Shown here one piece after another: positions 22,480 through 34,537 of a stretch of DNA of 64,000 nucleotides. The position numbers were made by a program, and so were the translations under genes. The DNA lies in the NCBI GenBank assembly GCA_963921825.1, contig OY997588.1, forward strand, positions 123,996,715 to 124,060,714, read 5' to 3'. The notes under the pieces were generated by a model. The model was not told where the DNA came from. It searched no databases and saw only the letters and a program-made list of their open reading frames with translations. Within the stretch, counting starts at the first letter, position 1. Each line of letters starts with the position of its first letter. The DNA is from Erodium maritimum (lineage: Eukaryota; Streptophyta; Magnoliopsida; Geraniales; Geraniaceae).

Positions 22480-23769
22480 ATTTAGTTTTTTAGCATAAAA
22501 GGTGGAGTTTTATTGATAATAATAAGGCATATAAAACGTACATATATGAGATCTGATAAAAAGGCTAGACATAGTCCTAGGTCTTGCAAACAATATCTGA
22601 GACACTGAACCTATAAAAAAATTACTGCTTGGTATCTCCATTTTGTGATGTAGTGAGCACATACGGAAATCTTTTCCGGAGTCGTCCTGAAAATTTTCAT
22701 GGAGGTTTGACTACAGCTCACGGTGGTCATTTCCTGACTCGAGATGAAAATGCATGAGATATTTGATATGATTCATTTGAGGGCATATCGAGCATCCAGG
22801 GAGATAACTAGGAAACGAGGGAACCAGGATATCATATTTTCACCGAACTTGGCAGGGCGAGGTGTGCGTCCCCACACACCTCAGGGGTATTAGAGTCCCG
22901 ATCCAGCGGATGGCGTTGGAGCGCCGAGTTTACACTTGTTGTTTCCGGGAGCAAGGGTGTTAGGGTCTCAATCCAACAGATAGGGATGACACACCACTGC
23001 ATGAATTTCCCGAATGACCGGGTGCATCATCAAAACTAATTCATAACAGAGAGGAAGTAAACAGGAATAAGGTAGAGGTGGAGTAGGAGGAGTAGGAGGC
23101 GGTTCTGGTGGTAGAGGAGGTGATGGTTGTGGCGGCTTTGGTGGTAAAAGAAGTAGGGACGGTGACGATAATGGCTCTGGTGGCTGAGGTGGCAGTGGCA
23201 GAAGCGGTTGTGGTGGTGCTATTAGGTCATGATTGATGGTGGGGGAGGGCGGCGGTGCTAGTGACATCGTTGGGAATGACATCGGAGATGACACACACAC
23301 ACACATGGACGGGGAGATGGGACTGGACAGTATCGATGATAAGTTGCCGACAACGATAAATCTAGTACACAAGGGTCGACTAGAGCTTCTAGGATGAGGG
23401 AAAATAAATCTCGAAGTCTCAGTGGCTTATTAGGGCCGATTGCCATGGCATATGTAATCTTAAGTTATTATGTAATGTTTAATTAAAATGTTATGCTTAA
23501 TTATTATGTAATGTTTAATTATCATAATTATTAAAAAGTGTCTATAAATTCAATTTTGTTCCTTAAAACTATGTTATTTTCATATCTAATAAAATATATA
23601 TATATATTAATCAAGTCAATAGAGGAATCCCGCAAGAATAAACCTAATGTGCCATAACTCAATTCCGTATCGATTCCTAAAATAAACTCTTGACTGTACA
23701 TATTCAAATATAAAAACATAAGAATCGAAATCTTTAAAAAATCTCAGCATTATACATGTTTTAAAGCTA
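22480..23769. other. No recognised gene; includes a Pro-rich minus-strand frame
   Basis: 22620-23460 is GC-richer. The minus frame 23372-22968 (134 codons) is dominated by Pro, Leu and Ser and looks like translated simple GGT/GGA sequence. A phrase of about 25 bp (ttagagtcccgatccagcgg at 22890 and ttagggtctcaatccaacag at 22960) is repeated. 23460-23769 is AT-rich and empty. Confidence 0.4.
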
Positions 23770-23774
23770 ACTAT

Positions 23775-23990
23775 ATTTCTTTTTTTATCAGCAGCTTAGA
23801 TTATAGGATCTAGTTCTTCGAAAAGAAAAACTAGCCAAGAGATGAATCTCTCAAATTACAACCCATTTAATGAACAGGTCATAAGAACAATTCAACCAAA
23901 TCAACCCCACAAGAGTTGAACCAACACCCCCCCCCCCCCCCCCCCCCCCCCACCCATAAAAAACAAAAGCAGCAGAATCCCCACAGGTAA
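23775..23990 (-). mobile_element. LINE-type 3' tail fragment with a 25-base G run
   Basis: On the minus strand it runs through G25 (C25 at 23927-23951 on +) and then sequence ending gctgctgataaaaaaag at about 23780, close to the other LINE-type 3' ends here. It abuts the truncated LTR that begins near 24000, so one of the two cut the other. No target-site duplication was found. Confidence 0.45.
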
Positions 23991-23999
23991 CCACCACCC

Positions 24000-25654
24000 G
24001 AATTGGGCCTTGTTCGGGCCCAATTGACCCTTTGGCCCAAATTTTAATTGTTAGGGGTAATTTATGTATTTCTCATTAAAACCGACCTTGAATGTTTATT
24101 GATTCTAGTATTAATTTATGATCCTAGACGCTGTTCCCGAGCACGGAAGAGGAGCTTACTAGACGGTTCGCGTGACTAAGCTTTTGGATAGCATTTGAGG
24201 TAGGGAAGAGTAGTAATTTAACGCTTTTAATTAAGGAATGCTAATAGTATGCATATAGGATGATAATAACCGGTAAAGTCTTAGCTTGCATATATGATGT
24301 GATTAACTAGAATAATCGCTTTCAATTATGGGAATTGTCGTGATGTAGAATCACATGTGGCCATGTCGGGCCTTAGGACTGTGTATGCTGGTTGTGTTTG
24401 GTTGTGATTAGTAGTCCTTTAATGTTAACGTATAGTATAGTCCTTGGTTAACTTAAGAATCATGTTATGCTATTAGAATGTGATAAATGCAATGAATGTG
24501 ATATGGTTGATTGCCTCGTGATGTGAATGGGTGAATGAATGTCATGAATGTGATATGAATGGTTGTCTTGTGATATGATCAGGTGAATGATAGACCGATG
24601 TGGTGCTCTTGGTAAGTTGTGTATGTAAGCTTTGATGGTATGATAAGTTCGGTGTAGCGTGTTTGGTATGATATCATGTGGTGTGACTTGTACTCCGTGT
24701 GACGGAAAGATACCCGACCGAGGTGTGTGTGCCGGTCCGGTATGTGTGTGATGAGATTTACCCCGATGTGCGTTTCCGGGAAGACATCTACACCGATGTG
24801 CGTTTCCGGTATGATGTATTGTTTATTTACCTCGATGTGCGTTTCCGGGAAGACATCTAGGCCGTTGTGCGTTTCCGGTATGATGTATTGTTTGCTTACC
24901 CCGATGTACGTTTCCGGGAAGACATCTAGGCCGATGGGTATTCCGGTATGATGTATTATTTGTTTCACCTCGATGCTGTGTGTCCTGGAAGACATCTAGG
25001 CCGATGGTGTATTCCGGTACGATGTATGTATTCCACCCCGATGTGCGGTTCCGGGAAGATATCTAGACCGATGTCGTGTTCCGGTACGATATGTTGAGTT
25101 ATGAGTGATGTTCGGAGTGTCATGGTGTACCTTTCTCATGTTCGTATGATGTCGGTTTGAGCGTTGTTGTAGTTGGCATTATAATGTAATATTTTGTTGT
25201 CATGGGTTTCTTTATTTGTTTCTGTTGTCGATAATGTTATATTCCTGTTGGTTAGGGTTTGAGTTGTCACTTACTAGTATGAATTTATTGACCGAACAAT
25301 TGTGGTGACAGTGCAGGAGTCATTCCTATTACTACTTTTTCCTACTGAGCGAAAGCTCACCCTCTCTGTTTTACTGTTTTTACAGGTTTCGATCGTGAGT
25401 CGGTTTAGAGGACGTCTTAGAGCTCGGGAGCTTATCGAGAGTCCGAGGACTTATCTTTAGTAGAGACGTACTTTTTTTTTCATGTATTAAACAGTGTCCC
25501 TTTTTATTTAACTTTTGAGCCTTGACTCGTGGCTTAAGATTTTGATTACGAACTATTCGGAGATTTATGTTGTTTAAACTTATTTTGTTATTATTTTATT
25601 ATTCTCTTTAGTTCACGTCTCGAGTCCGGTCAAAAACGGATTTGGGGCGTGACA
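24000..25654 (+). mobile_element. Truncated solo LTR, Ty3/gypsy, plus orientation
   Basis: The right end reads gagtccggtcaaaaacggat then ttggggcgtgaca, the mirror of the LTR starts at 26457, 37753 and 50352, so it belongs to that family. About the first kilobase found in the whole copies is absent; the left boundary near 24000 is approximate. No primer-binding site follows the right end, so no interior is attached. It is a broken fossil. Confidence 0.8.
24700..25085. repeat. LTR-internal tandem subrepeats
   Basis: About six imperfect units built on ccgatgtgcgtttccgggaa and gacatctaggccgat, each unit roughly 55-65 bp. The same array in reverse appears at 26965-27290, 38330-38660 and 51005-51415. 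Confidence 0.8.
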
Positions 25655-26456
25655 CAAAAGCTGAGACTTCGGGAGGGAATATAGGAGACCATAACAATTT
25701 AGCCCAAGGATGCTCTTGATTGTTTGATACCTCTATAAACTTGTATAGCTTCTTAACTTTAAATCCTGCCTGGTGTATGTTCCACACCACTATATAAATA
25801 CAATGTCTCACGGTAAGACTCATCTATAAAAATACATAGTGAGAGATAGGATACAATCAATAATACTTTTTTAAAAAGCTTTTAAGCTATCTTATTTATG
25901 CAAAAAGCTTCTTGGTTTTTAGGGTTTCAAGAATCTCTCTTCACTCTTCTTATTTTTGTGCCCTCCTCCTCTACTTCTGATCCATCTTCCTCCACTACTC
26001 AGCCATGGCCTCCTTCTACCAACGTAATGCATGACCCTGGTTCTCCTCTTGGTTGTGCGCTGGCCGATTGTACCTCACCTGTCTTAATGGGGACCGTGGG
26101 TCCGAAAGGATAGCTCTTGTTGCGCCACCCTTCCTACCATGTGATCATACCCACTTTGCATCTCAATGAATCAGCCTCCAGCAATGAATGCCCTGCACAT
26201 GACGTCCTCGCAGATGATACAATCGATTCACCGGAATGAAGTAGAGGAGAACGAAAAACCGACCCTGTAGTGGATTCTGTATAGGGCAATATGGTTGCTG
26301 ATCACCTCCCCTCCGACTTGGAACACGAAGGATGCACTACCATTGATCCCCCACTACGATGGTCGTCGCTGCCCTCCATGGCCCTATCGGCATCGACAAT
26401 ATATTAAAGGTGCCTCTTCTTTGCGAGGACCCTTGCCGCCCATACCTGTACTGGCC
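25655..26456 (+). other. Unresolved sequence, left of the solo LTR insertion
   Basis: 25655-25900 is AT-rich with a ctatataaataca phrase at about 25790. 25900-26456 is GC-richer with short plus-strand frames. The solo LTR at 26457 interrupts this block, which resumes at 29290. It resembles decayed retroelement coding sequence, but I cannot assign a family. Confidence 0.35.
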
Positions 26457-29289
26457 TGTCACACCCCAAATCCGGTTTTGACCGGACTCGATATGTGAGC
26501 TAAGAAAAATAATGATAAAAACAATTTTAAAAGAAATAACCATAAGATTCGAAGCTTGAAACCACAATAAAATAGTTTAGTACAAAAGAGAAGTACGTCT
26601 CTAGACCATACTAGACTAAGACTCTCACTAGCTCCCAAGCTCCGAAAATCCCGCTAGATCAAATCCCGCTCAAAACCTGTAGAACAGTAAAGTAGAGGGG
26701 TGAGCTTTCGCTCAGTAGGAAAAAGTAGTTAAGGGGATGAGTTATCCGCTCACCACCACGAGTAACCATCCAATGAGGGCATACTAGCAAGGCACAACAA
26801 CTAACGACATCCACGAAATTTACATAATCACAAACCACACTCACATGACTATAACCACACTTAATCACCTCACACAACCAATCATCAAACAACAACACAC
26901 AGTAGAACAACCACAAGTCTCGTACAACAGTCCCCTACGTCGCCGGCTTCAACAGCCCGGGTCAACCATATCGCACCGGACCACACAATATCGGCCTAGA
27001 TATCTTCCCGGACCACACAACATCGGGGTATAACTCACAATACATCATACCGGACCACACAGCATCGGCCTAAATGTCTTCTCGGACTACACAACATCGG
27101 GGTACGAATCACACCATCCTCGGCCTAGATACCCTACACCGGACTAACCCCTCGATGCAGGTAACGTACCAGAACCCTTAGCCCCGGCGGACCACGTACG
27201 TGGGACACCACCCTCGGCCAAGATACCCTACACCGGAATACACCCTCGATGTAGGTATCGTACCGGAATACCTCGTCTCGAAACATAACGACATCCACGA
27301 AAGTACATAAACATATCACAAAGTCATAATTCAGCTAACGGCGTACCAAACCAAACAATCTTACTGACACATCACATCGGTCTATCAATCACCCGATCAT
27401 ATCACAAGAGATCAGTTCACGTCATGTCAAATATATCATACCCACGTATCATACCGAGCATGCCATATCATGATCCTCAATTCGGCAACGGATATGCCAC
27501 ATATCAAGCATCACAAGTCATCAATCATAACCACACAACCAACACGCAATCCTAAGGGCACGACATGGCTCACATGCAATTCTACAGCACGACAATTCCC
27601 AAACCTACGGGCACGACATGGCCAGCAAGCTATCCCTCATTTCACTCGTTTCCCACATCCTACATGCAATTCTACAATTATATTAATTGTTCATAACCTA
27701 TATGCATACTAGTAACTTTCCGCAATTAAACCGGTATTCGCACTTTCCCCTACCTCGATCGCTATCCAAACGCTTAGTCAACGAGAGTCGCCTAGTAGCC
27801 TCATCCGCCGTGCTCGGGTACAACGTCTAAGATCACAAGGCAATACGAGAATTAATGCTAATTCAAAAGCGGTTTAGCAAGAAAAAAGTACCCAAACTAA
27901 TCCCCAATTGCTCAACTTGTCAAAATGGGCCCAGAAGGCCCATTTTGCCCGGAATCGGGAAAACGTCCCTTAGGATTCCGAAAATTTCCCTTTTTTGTTT
28001 CTATCATTCTTAATTTAATTTACTTGTTCCAACGCACTTGACGGAATCAAAATCCGAGGTCCGAGGGTTCTAAATTCGCAATTAAAGTTTCTAATCGCTT
28101 TTCCCGAAATTTCATGAATCACTTCCATAGTTCGTTCCGGGTGAGAAATTATCGTCCCGGGGTTCACCCAAGACCGTCCAAACATTACACAACCAAACCC
28201 CGGCCATGTGGGCCCCACGACCACACATGGCCGTGGGTGGCCGGACCGGACCGGACCGGGCCGGTCACGGGTCCAAGTGTGGCCGACCATGGCCAGTCAC
28301 GGTTCCAAGTGTGGCCGACCATGGCCGGTCATTCCCCTCTCCGGTGGCCGGATTCCGGCGACCGGCCGGAGCTTCGGCGAACCTCCGGAGTCGGAAAATA
28401 CCTCTTTTTCTCCCAACAAGCTCCTAACTAGTCCTAGATTCTCCACAACTCCATTGTTAAGCCCTAAAACTTCAAAATCCTCCTCAAACACTCCAAAGTT
28501 TCAAGACCCAAGGTGGGTTTCATCAAAACCACAAAAAACCAATGAAACTTCATCATCAATCTCCACTTTCTCCATAACTTATCTAATTAAACATTAAGAA
28601 CCTTAAATCACTAAGACCCAAGTCCATTTCATGTCTTTTCCATAAAACCCATAAACCCAACATTCATAAAAATGGGTTTTCAAAGTGTACTCACCTTAAG
28701 AGTGAAGAGGGGATGAGAATGAGAGTATTTTGGAGAAGATTAGTGTTGGAAATCACCCAAATGAGCTCCCTTTTCATCCCTTTCTTCTTCTTCAAGCAAT
28801 GAAGCTTCAATGGAGTTTTTCACTTTCTCTCTCTAGCAAGGGGGTTCGGCCAACAATTAGAAAAATGGCTGAAAAGTTGTCCCATGTGATCTTATCCTAA
28901 AGGTGGAAAATGTCACTTTCGTCCTTTAGCCCCTTTCTCTCTCCTTTGTCCACAAGTGGGGACCAAATGGTCTTTTCTCACTCTTTTCTTCACCTCCAAG
29001 CTATCATGGACATGTGTCCATGTGGGGTCCACTTCTACCCAAAATATCTCAGCTCAAAATAAATTAATTCGTTAATACTCTTAATTCGGCCTATTTTGAC
29101 CAGGGTTTGACTTTTTCGCAAAAGTAGTCATTTGAAATGAAACGACCCAACTAAGCTAACCGTAACGACGGCTAAGATTTTTGGGCCCTGGAAAGGTCCC
29201 GAGTGACTCCCGGAGTCATCGGTTGACTTTTCCGGCGGAAAGTCAACTTTTGCCAGATTTCACCGATTCGACCGGGGGCGGTTCTTACA
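26457..29289 (-). mobile_element. Solo LTR, Ty3/gypsy, 2833 bp, TSD tggcc
   Basis: Starts tgtcacaccccaaatccggt and ends gggcggttcttaca. The 5-bp duplication tggcc is at 26452-26456 and 29290-29294. No primer-binding site or interior is present. The body holds a tandem subrepeat zone (26965-27290) and a GC-rich gtggccggaccgg zone (28210-28380). It is whole as an LTR. The intact duplication shows that the internal region was lost by LTR-LTR recombination. Confidence 0.92.
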
Positions 29290-29294
29290 TGGCC

Positions 29295-30334
29295 AATCAT
29301 CATGGTAGAATTCATTACCCTTCATGGCCTCACCACCACCGTAGCCAAATGGAAGGATCCCCCAACCGAGCACGGTGGGGAAACTTTAGGGATCCCTACA
29401 ATCCTGACTGGGTCGCTGGTCGTGCCCCCCTTCCACCCCGCGGAGACCCACCTCCGATGATTGCACAACTTTGGTGGTTGATCCACCATGAAGAGTTGAC
29501 GGTTGAGGAAGAAATCACAATCCCTTGACCATGGTGGATCGGCCCGGAGGCCCCACTACCACGGATCATAATATTCCGTATTCGCACATCGGTAAAGGTG
29601 TGCCCCCATCCATACCCTCCGCGTGAAAATAGGGAACAATGAGGTACCTTTCGAGTTTATCCAGGAGGATTGAGAAATCAATGACCGCGCGACAAAGAGC
29701 AGGAAATGAATCATTCTCACACCATAGAACATATACACCATACAAGAATTGATGATCATCTTTCCAGAGGAATGGACCCAGATGAGGTGGAAGCGAAGCC
29801 GTCTAAGAACCCTCGTATTTCTTATTGAAGATCACTGGGAACTACGGGGCATCGCGGAGGAGCTACAGCCTGGCTCTCAGGGGACGATTAACAATCATCT
29901 CACAACCTCATTCGATGATCAAAGTTACCAGAGGACTATTGAGAATAGCTGCATAGGTGATTGTTCGAACGCCTCATGATAGATCTTATTTTCTGGATCA
30001 ACCTGGGATGCTTCGCACATTATGGATCGGTCGGAATATTGTCTTGAATCGTTGGGGTAATCTGAGCCGGGGTTTCATGATCGGTACTCCAACTTACTGT
30101 CCCACCCCCGGATCCCAAAACCATCTGGTAACCACCGCATAGAAGGCGGCAACAAATGGGGGAGACGAAGCTCGTACCAGACGTACATTGAGAAAGCGGT
30201 GGCCACGGATGTCTTTGGCTCCTACCAAGAAAACGTCATTAACGACACCAAAGATTAGAAGATTACTCATAAAAAGAAAAAAAATAAGACCGACTAATAG
30301 AACAATAATAGATAACTAAATGCTCTATGTTTAG
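29295..30334 (+). other. Unresolved sequence, right of the solo LTR insertion
   Basis: Continues the block interrupted at 26456. A plus-strand frame (29181-29528) is Pro/Trp-rich, and the rest is short broken frames. It looks like decayed retroelement coding sequence without a motif I recognise. A LINE-type element inserted at its right edge. Confidence 0.35.
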
Positions 30335-30348
30335 AAAATGGAAACGTA

Positions 30349-32759
30349 AGTTAAACAACGCTCCACAAAACCTCTGTGAGGTTTCTTCATACCCTACTAG
30401 GGTCGTCGCCGCCGCCGTCATCCACTGCCCCTACCGACCATCCGTTTCCAACCCCTCCACCACCTCCTTACTCACAACCATCCTCTCTCCAGCCCACCGT
30501 TACCCAGCCGTGTTTCTGGCCCCCTTCGCCGCGAGTTCAGCACCCGGCCGCCTGCACCTGCGTACTCACCACCGCCACATACGCCACTCCGACATCGCCC
30601 TCGCCCGTTTCCGATCATCCAATGTCGGATATCCCTACCCACCGCCTCCACAAGCCGGAAATGGTCAGCCCCGACTAGATCCACCCACATGTAGAGGTCG
30701 CTCGTGACCTCGAGGTCTCCGCCCAGCAAAATGAAGGCCGCGCCGTCGCCCTTCTGTCGCTGCTCGGCCCGGATCCTGCTCCTCCTCGGATGCCGCCACA
30801 TCCGGTAGATCTGAAGGACAAGCCGGGCGCGTCCTTGCCTATCGGGGTGCCTCTGGCCGTCGGCGTGTCTACTGACTCACCGGTGACCTTTCCATCTTAC
30901 ACCGGACACTCATCCACGGCGAGGGAGGTCCATCGGGATATGATCACTCTCCCCCCGCCAACCCCGTCTCCGGTGGTAACTCGCCGCCCCCCTCCGGCGG
31001 AGCGTGTGCAGGCTCCTAGCCCTAACTACCCGAGTACTAGCAAGTCATCGGGGTCGTCTTCTAAGGCCCAGGCAATCCGTATATCCCCGATCCCGGATTG
31101 GGAGGATGAGGACGACGAACTGGTGGTGTCGGACGATGGGGTTCCACTCTTTACGTCTGGATCGTACGAGTTCTCCCTTGCAGGGAAGGTCGCAGGGGAC
31201 CGATCACACAACCAGCACATCGTCTGTGCGATGATGCTGCGGAAATGGAAGGTTACGGGGATTCGGGTGGAGTTCATGTCTCCCGACGTCACGGGCTACC
31301 ATTTCCCGTCAGCCAAGATCATGGAAGACATCCGTCATAGGGGTCCCTGGAGCTTTAAGGGATATCCCCTCCTCCTTGAACTGCTTCGGCGATTTGATCG
31401 GGAGGAAGAGATTAGTTTCAATCATGTGGAACTCGGGGTCCGGGCATTGAATATCCCGGGAGGAGCCATAAATCCCTACATCCGGGGTCTCGTTGTGGGC
31501 AGCATAGGCACGCAGATCATGTCGGCCCCAATGCCGACGGTCTGACGGGGGGATATGCATCTCTGGCCGAGGGTTCGTATGGAGTTGTCTCGACCCTTAC
31601 GACGCAGGACCTAACTCCGCTTCCCAGGTACTGATTCCTCTGTTTTGATTGATCTACAGTACGAGAGGGTGGTGGATTTTTGTCGCAGGTGCGGCATGCT
31701 GACACACAGGCTACCGAGCTGCCAGACCCTGTTGCCGGGGATTGGCCGGGAGGAGATCCGATATGATAGGTCTATTTGGTCCCAAGGGACTTGGATGTGG
31801 ACCAGTTGCTGAGAACGGTCTGGAATGCACCCCCCACCCCTGCATCACACCCGGCAATCACGTACCTTCTGAGTGATCTAACCCTGAACTCTATGGTCTG
31901 TTCTAGGGAAATCACCATGGGCGCTGAATCGTCCACTGCAGGCACTCTGAAGCCTGACTACCTGACTAAGGTTAACCGAGAAGGGTTGGCCAATATTTTG
32001 CAGGGGGTGGCCATGGAGCACCCACACCGCCACCTAAGTCCACAAAGCCTGACTACCTGGCAAACATCCACCCTGCTGCTGCCTCTGTGATCGGAGATGC
32101 CCCCGGATACAATGCGATGATGAGGAAGGGAGAGGAGACAGATCCACGGGGCTATCCGACAGACACTCAGGAGAGTCTAGGGAAAGGCGGGCCCAATCGA
32201 GGCAAAGGCAAGTTGACCACTTTGAAGACCAGAAGTGGCTCGATGTATGCACGCCCACCGGAGACAAAGAAGCAGAGGGGAGATCCGACTACCCAGCAGT
32301 AACCCTGGTATCCGCCCTTTCAGGGGGAGGATCGAGCAGACGGAGCGGAGGTCCAGAGGCCTCCGATGGAGGAATGATCTGCCCCAGTAGGGGTGGGTGG
32401 AGTCGGCCCCAGACTATACCTACAGACCCGGGACAGCCACTGCTGGGAGGTCCCGGGCAGCCTGCAGTATCAGCACCACTTATTTCTGTTTATTGCTATT
32501 ATTTATATTCTTGTTGGGATACTTTACTTTTTGCGGACTTCAGAACTTGGTTTATTTTCCCTCGTTATGTTGAAACGACGGTAGGGAGTTGTCTTGAGTT
32601 GTTGCCCACGGTTTCAAGTGGGCTAATATTATGGGTCCATGAGCGCCGGGCTTGCTACGGTCGGCCCGGACAAATATCTGGAACCCGAGGCGGTCACGCC
32701 TCATCCTGTTTGATTACCATTTGATATTAATGAAATTCTCCGGTTATCCGTTTCAAAAA
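30349..32759 (+). mobile_element. LINE-type insertion with DUF4283/zinc-knuckle ORF1 and no ORF2, 2.4 kb
   Basis: A 14-bp duplication, aaaatggaaacgta, lies at 30335-30348 and 32760-32773. The element has a C-rich leader, ORF1 (from 30790), a C-terminal Lys/Arg-rich part (to about 32300) and a 3' tail ending ccggttatccgtttc plus A's. No endonuclease or reverse-transcriptase sequence fits in its 2411 bp. A minus-strand copy with the same tail lies at 34538-36878. It is read as a non-autonomous LINE derivative. Confidence 0.85.
30790..31722 (+). pseudogene. LINE ORF1: DUF4283-like domain and CCHC zinc knuckle, interrupted
   Basis: The ATG at 30790 opens 251 codons (to 31545). Residues 1-100 are Pro/Ser-rich. 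Residues 104-113 form an acidic patch (WEDEDDELVV). Residues 126-215 look like the DUF4283 fold of plant retroelement ORF1 proteins (MMLRKWKV, RHRGPWSFKGYPLLLELL). Past a stop, 31681-31722 encodes a Cys-x2-Cys-x4-His-x4-Cys knuckle (CRRCGMLTHRLPSC), usually fused to this domain. The protein would bind the element RNA. The minus copy at 35805-36688 shares the acidic patch and the domain. Confidence 0.75.
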
Positions 32760-32773
32760 AAAATGGAAACGTA

Positions 32774-33377
32774 TATTAATTTATACTAATCAATAATTGT
32801 ATCCATCTTCATGTTGATTATGATTTCTTAACCTTCTATAGGGACATGATAATTCTGATGTACCGAAAAGAGAAATGAGAAATTAAAAAGGGTTGCATTT
32901 ACTCTAATTTACGCACAAAAGCCAAATCGTTTGATTATGTTAACGTCATAAAGCCAAATCGTTTGATTATGTTAACGTCATAAAGCCAAATTGTTTGATT
33001 ATGTTAACGTCATAATCCCATTCATCTGTCGCCAGATATATTATGATGATTCAATTAATAGCATAGGGCACATTTGATTATGATGGATCATTAACTTGTG
33101 TAGGTTGCTTGTTTGGCACCACGAATAAAAGCATATGCTAAGCGTGTGGCGTGAAATCGAAGCCTTAACAATCAAAACGAGGTGTTCCACGGCAAGAAAA
33201 ACCAGATCAGAAAACACGACACCCAACATGAAATTGACATTTCAGTTTCAATTGCAACTCCATGAGGTAAGAAAATCAACCGACTTGTCGCCTTTACTTA
33301 CTCTTACGTATTCACCATGGTATATTTTATTACTTCCCAACATTGACTTAGTTTTTATCTAGCCTTTTGGCTAATTG
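32774..33377. other. AT-rich spacer
   Basis: Lies between two LINE-type insertions and shows no gene. It contains the 3 x 32-bp array at 32918-33013. Confidence 0.5.
32918..33013. repeat. Three tandem 32-bp units
   Basis: The unit reads aaagccaaatcgtttgatta then tgttaacgtcat, and is present exactly three times (32918-32949, 32950-32981, 32982-33013) with a single C-to-T difference in the third copy. The near-identity points to a recent duplication. Confidence 0.93.
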
Positions 33378-33394
33378 AACGCATGTGATGTTTT

Positions 33395-34305
33395 TTTTTT
33401 TTTTGAGTAGAAACGATGATATTATAAATATAAAAATATTCTGGTGCCTGCGAATGTAGGAGTCACTATACATAGTAACCAATCTAGCAGAACTTGAAAG
33501 ATAAATGCAGAAAAGTAAATTTTGCTCTTAGGCACAGGGGCGGTCGGAGGGGTGGGACTGTGGTAGCATCTAGGGACACTGATACAGTATACTCCAACCA
33601 TAAGATACTGATCGAGCAGATCAGAGGATAAACAAGCAATGGTGGACCGATTACTCCCCCGGTAAGTCAGCGTGTGTCGTCCTCCCTTGACTGATAATGG
33701 TAGGGCTCCTGAACGCGAGATTGCTGACTCCGAAGTGGTAGAGAAGTAACTCATCAACTGTTGGTGGTACCAATTCCACCTATACACCAGGGAGAAGGTA
33801 CAGTCGACCAAACCCTCCCTGGCCTCCTTAGTACTCATTCCTGGAGGCGGGAATGCTTGAAGCCCCCCGCCGCTGCTGAAGACGCCCCATTCGACGCCGC
33901 TGATTCTTCTTCCTCCATTGAGTCCTCCTCTCTCTCATCCCTCTTGTTTCCCGACAATGACGGCGTCGGGTCACATGGTAACCAACCTACCGGTATCTCA
34001 GCATCCCCTGCTTCCCGCTGTCCCCACCACCCTTTTCCTTCCTGCCTCGGAGGTGTCCGTGGTGTCCCCTTGGTATGGCCTCCCTTCCCTGATCCACCCA
34101 TATACGTCCAGTTCGTCCCTGCGATGGCCTTCCCATGTTTCGCCTTTTCGAGCGCCGATCTCGGATCCCCTGGCGCCTTCAACGAGGACCCCCGTACTCC
34201 CCCAGCAACCGGACAGGCCGGGAAGAGATGACCCGCACAGCAGCACCCGAAACAATGCTCAGGTAAATATTCATACGAGATATTCAGGTGAGTTCTTACC
34301 TGAGA
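33395..34305 (-). mobile_element. 5'-truncated LINE-type insertion, 0.9 kb, TSD 17 bp
   Basis: The 17-bp duplication aacgcatgtgatgtttt is at 33378-33394 and 34306-34322. The minus-strand 3' end is about ten A's following gatattataatatc-like sequence. The minus frame 34182-33835 is Lys/Gly/Arg-rich and resembles the C-terminal part of LINE ORF1 (for example RSALEKAKHGK). The element is truncated at its 5' end, as LINE insertions usually are. Confidence 0.85.
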
Positions 34306-34537
34306 AACGCATGTGATGTTTTAGAAGAAACACTAAAATATGAAAGACATGTTGGCAACATTTTTGTTGTAAATATACAACAACATTTTTATTATAAACA
34401 TACATCAACATTTTTGTAAATTAATAATTATGAGACTATTAAAATTTATTAATTATAAAGTTATTGGTTAATTTATAAATGATTAATTATGAATTTATGT
34501 ATTAAATAATATTTTATTAATTTACGATGAAGCACTT

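Noticed and set aside
22968-23372. Pro-rich minus-strand protein of 134 codons
   Set aside because: Translation of simple GGT/GGA-type sequence, no promoter or conserved domain, and neighbouring frames equally open.
23955-25663. acaaaagc on both sides of the truncated LTR as a target-site duplication
   Set aside because: The left copy does not abut a TG LTR start and 5' LTR sequence is missing, so the match is probably chance in A-rich DNA.
33761-34316. Plus-strand frames of 156 and 132 codons
   Set aside because: They lie antisense within the TSD-bounded minus-strand LINE insertion 33395-34305, whose minus frame has LINE ORF1 character.
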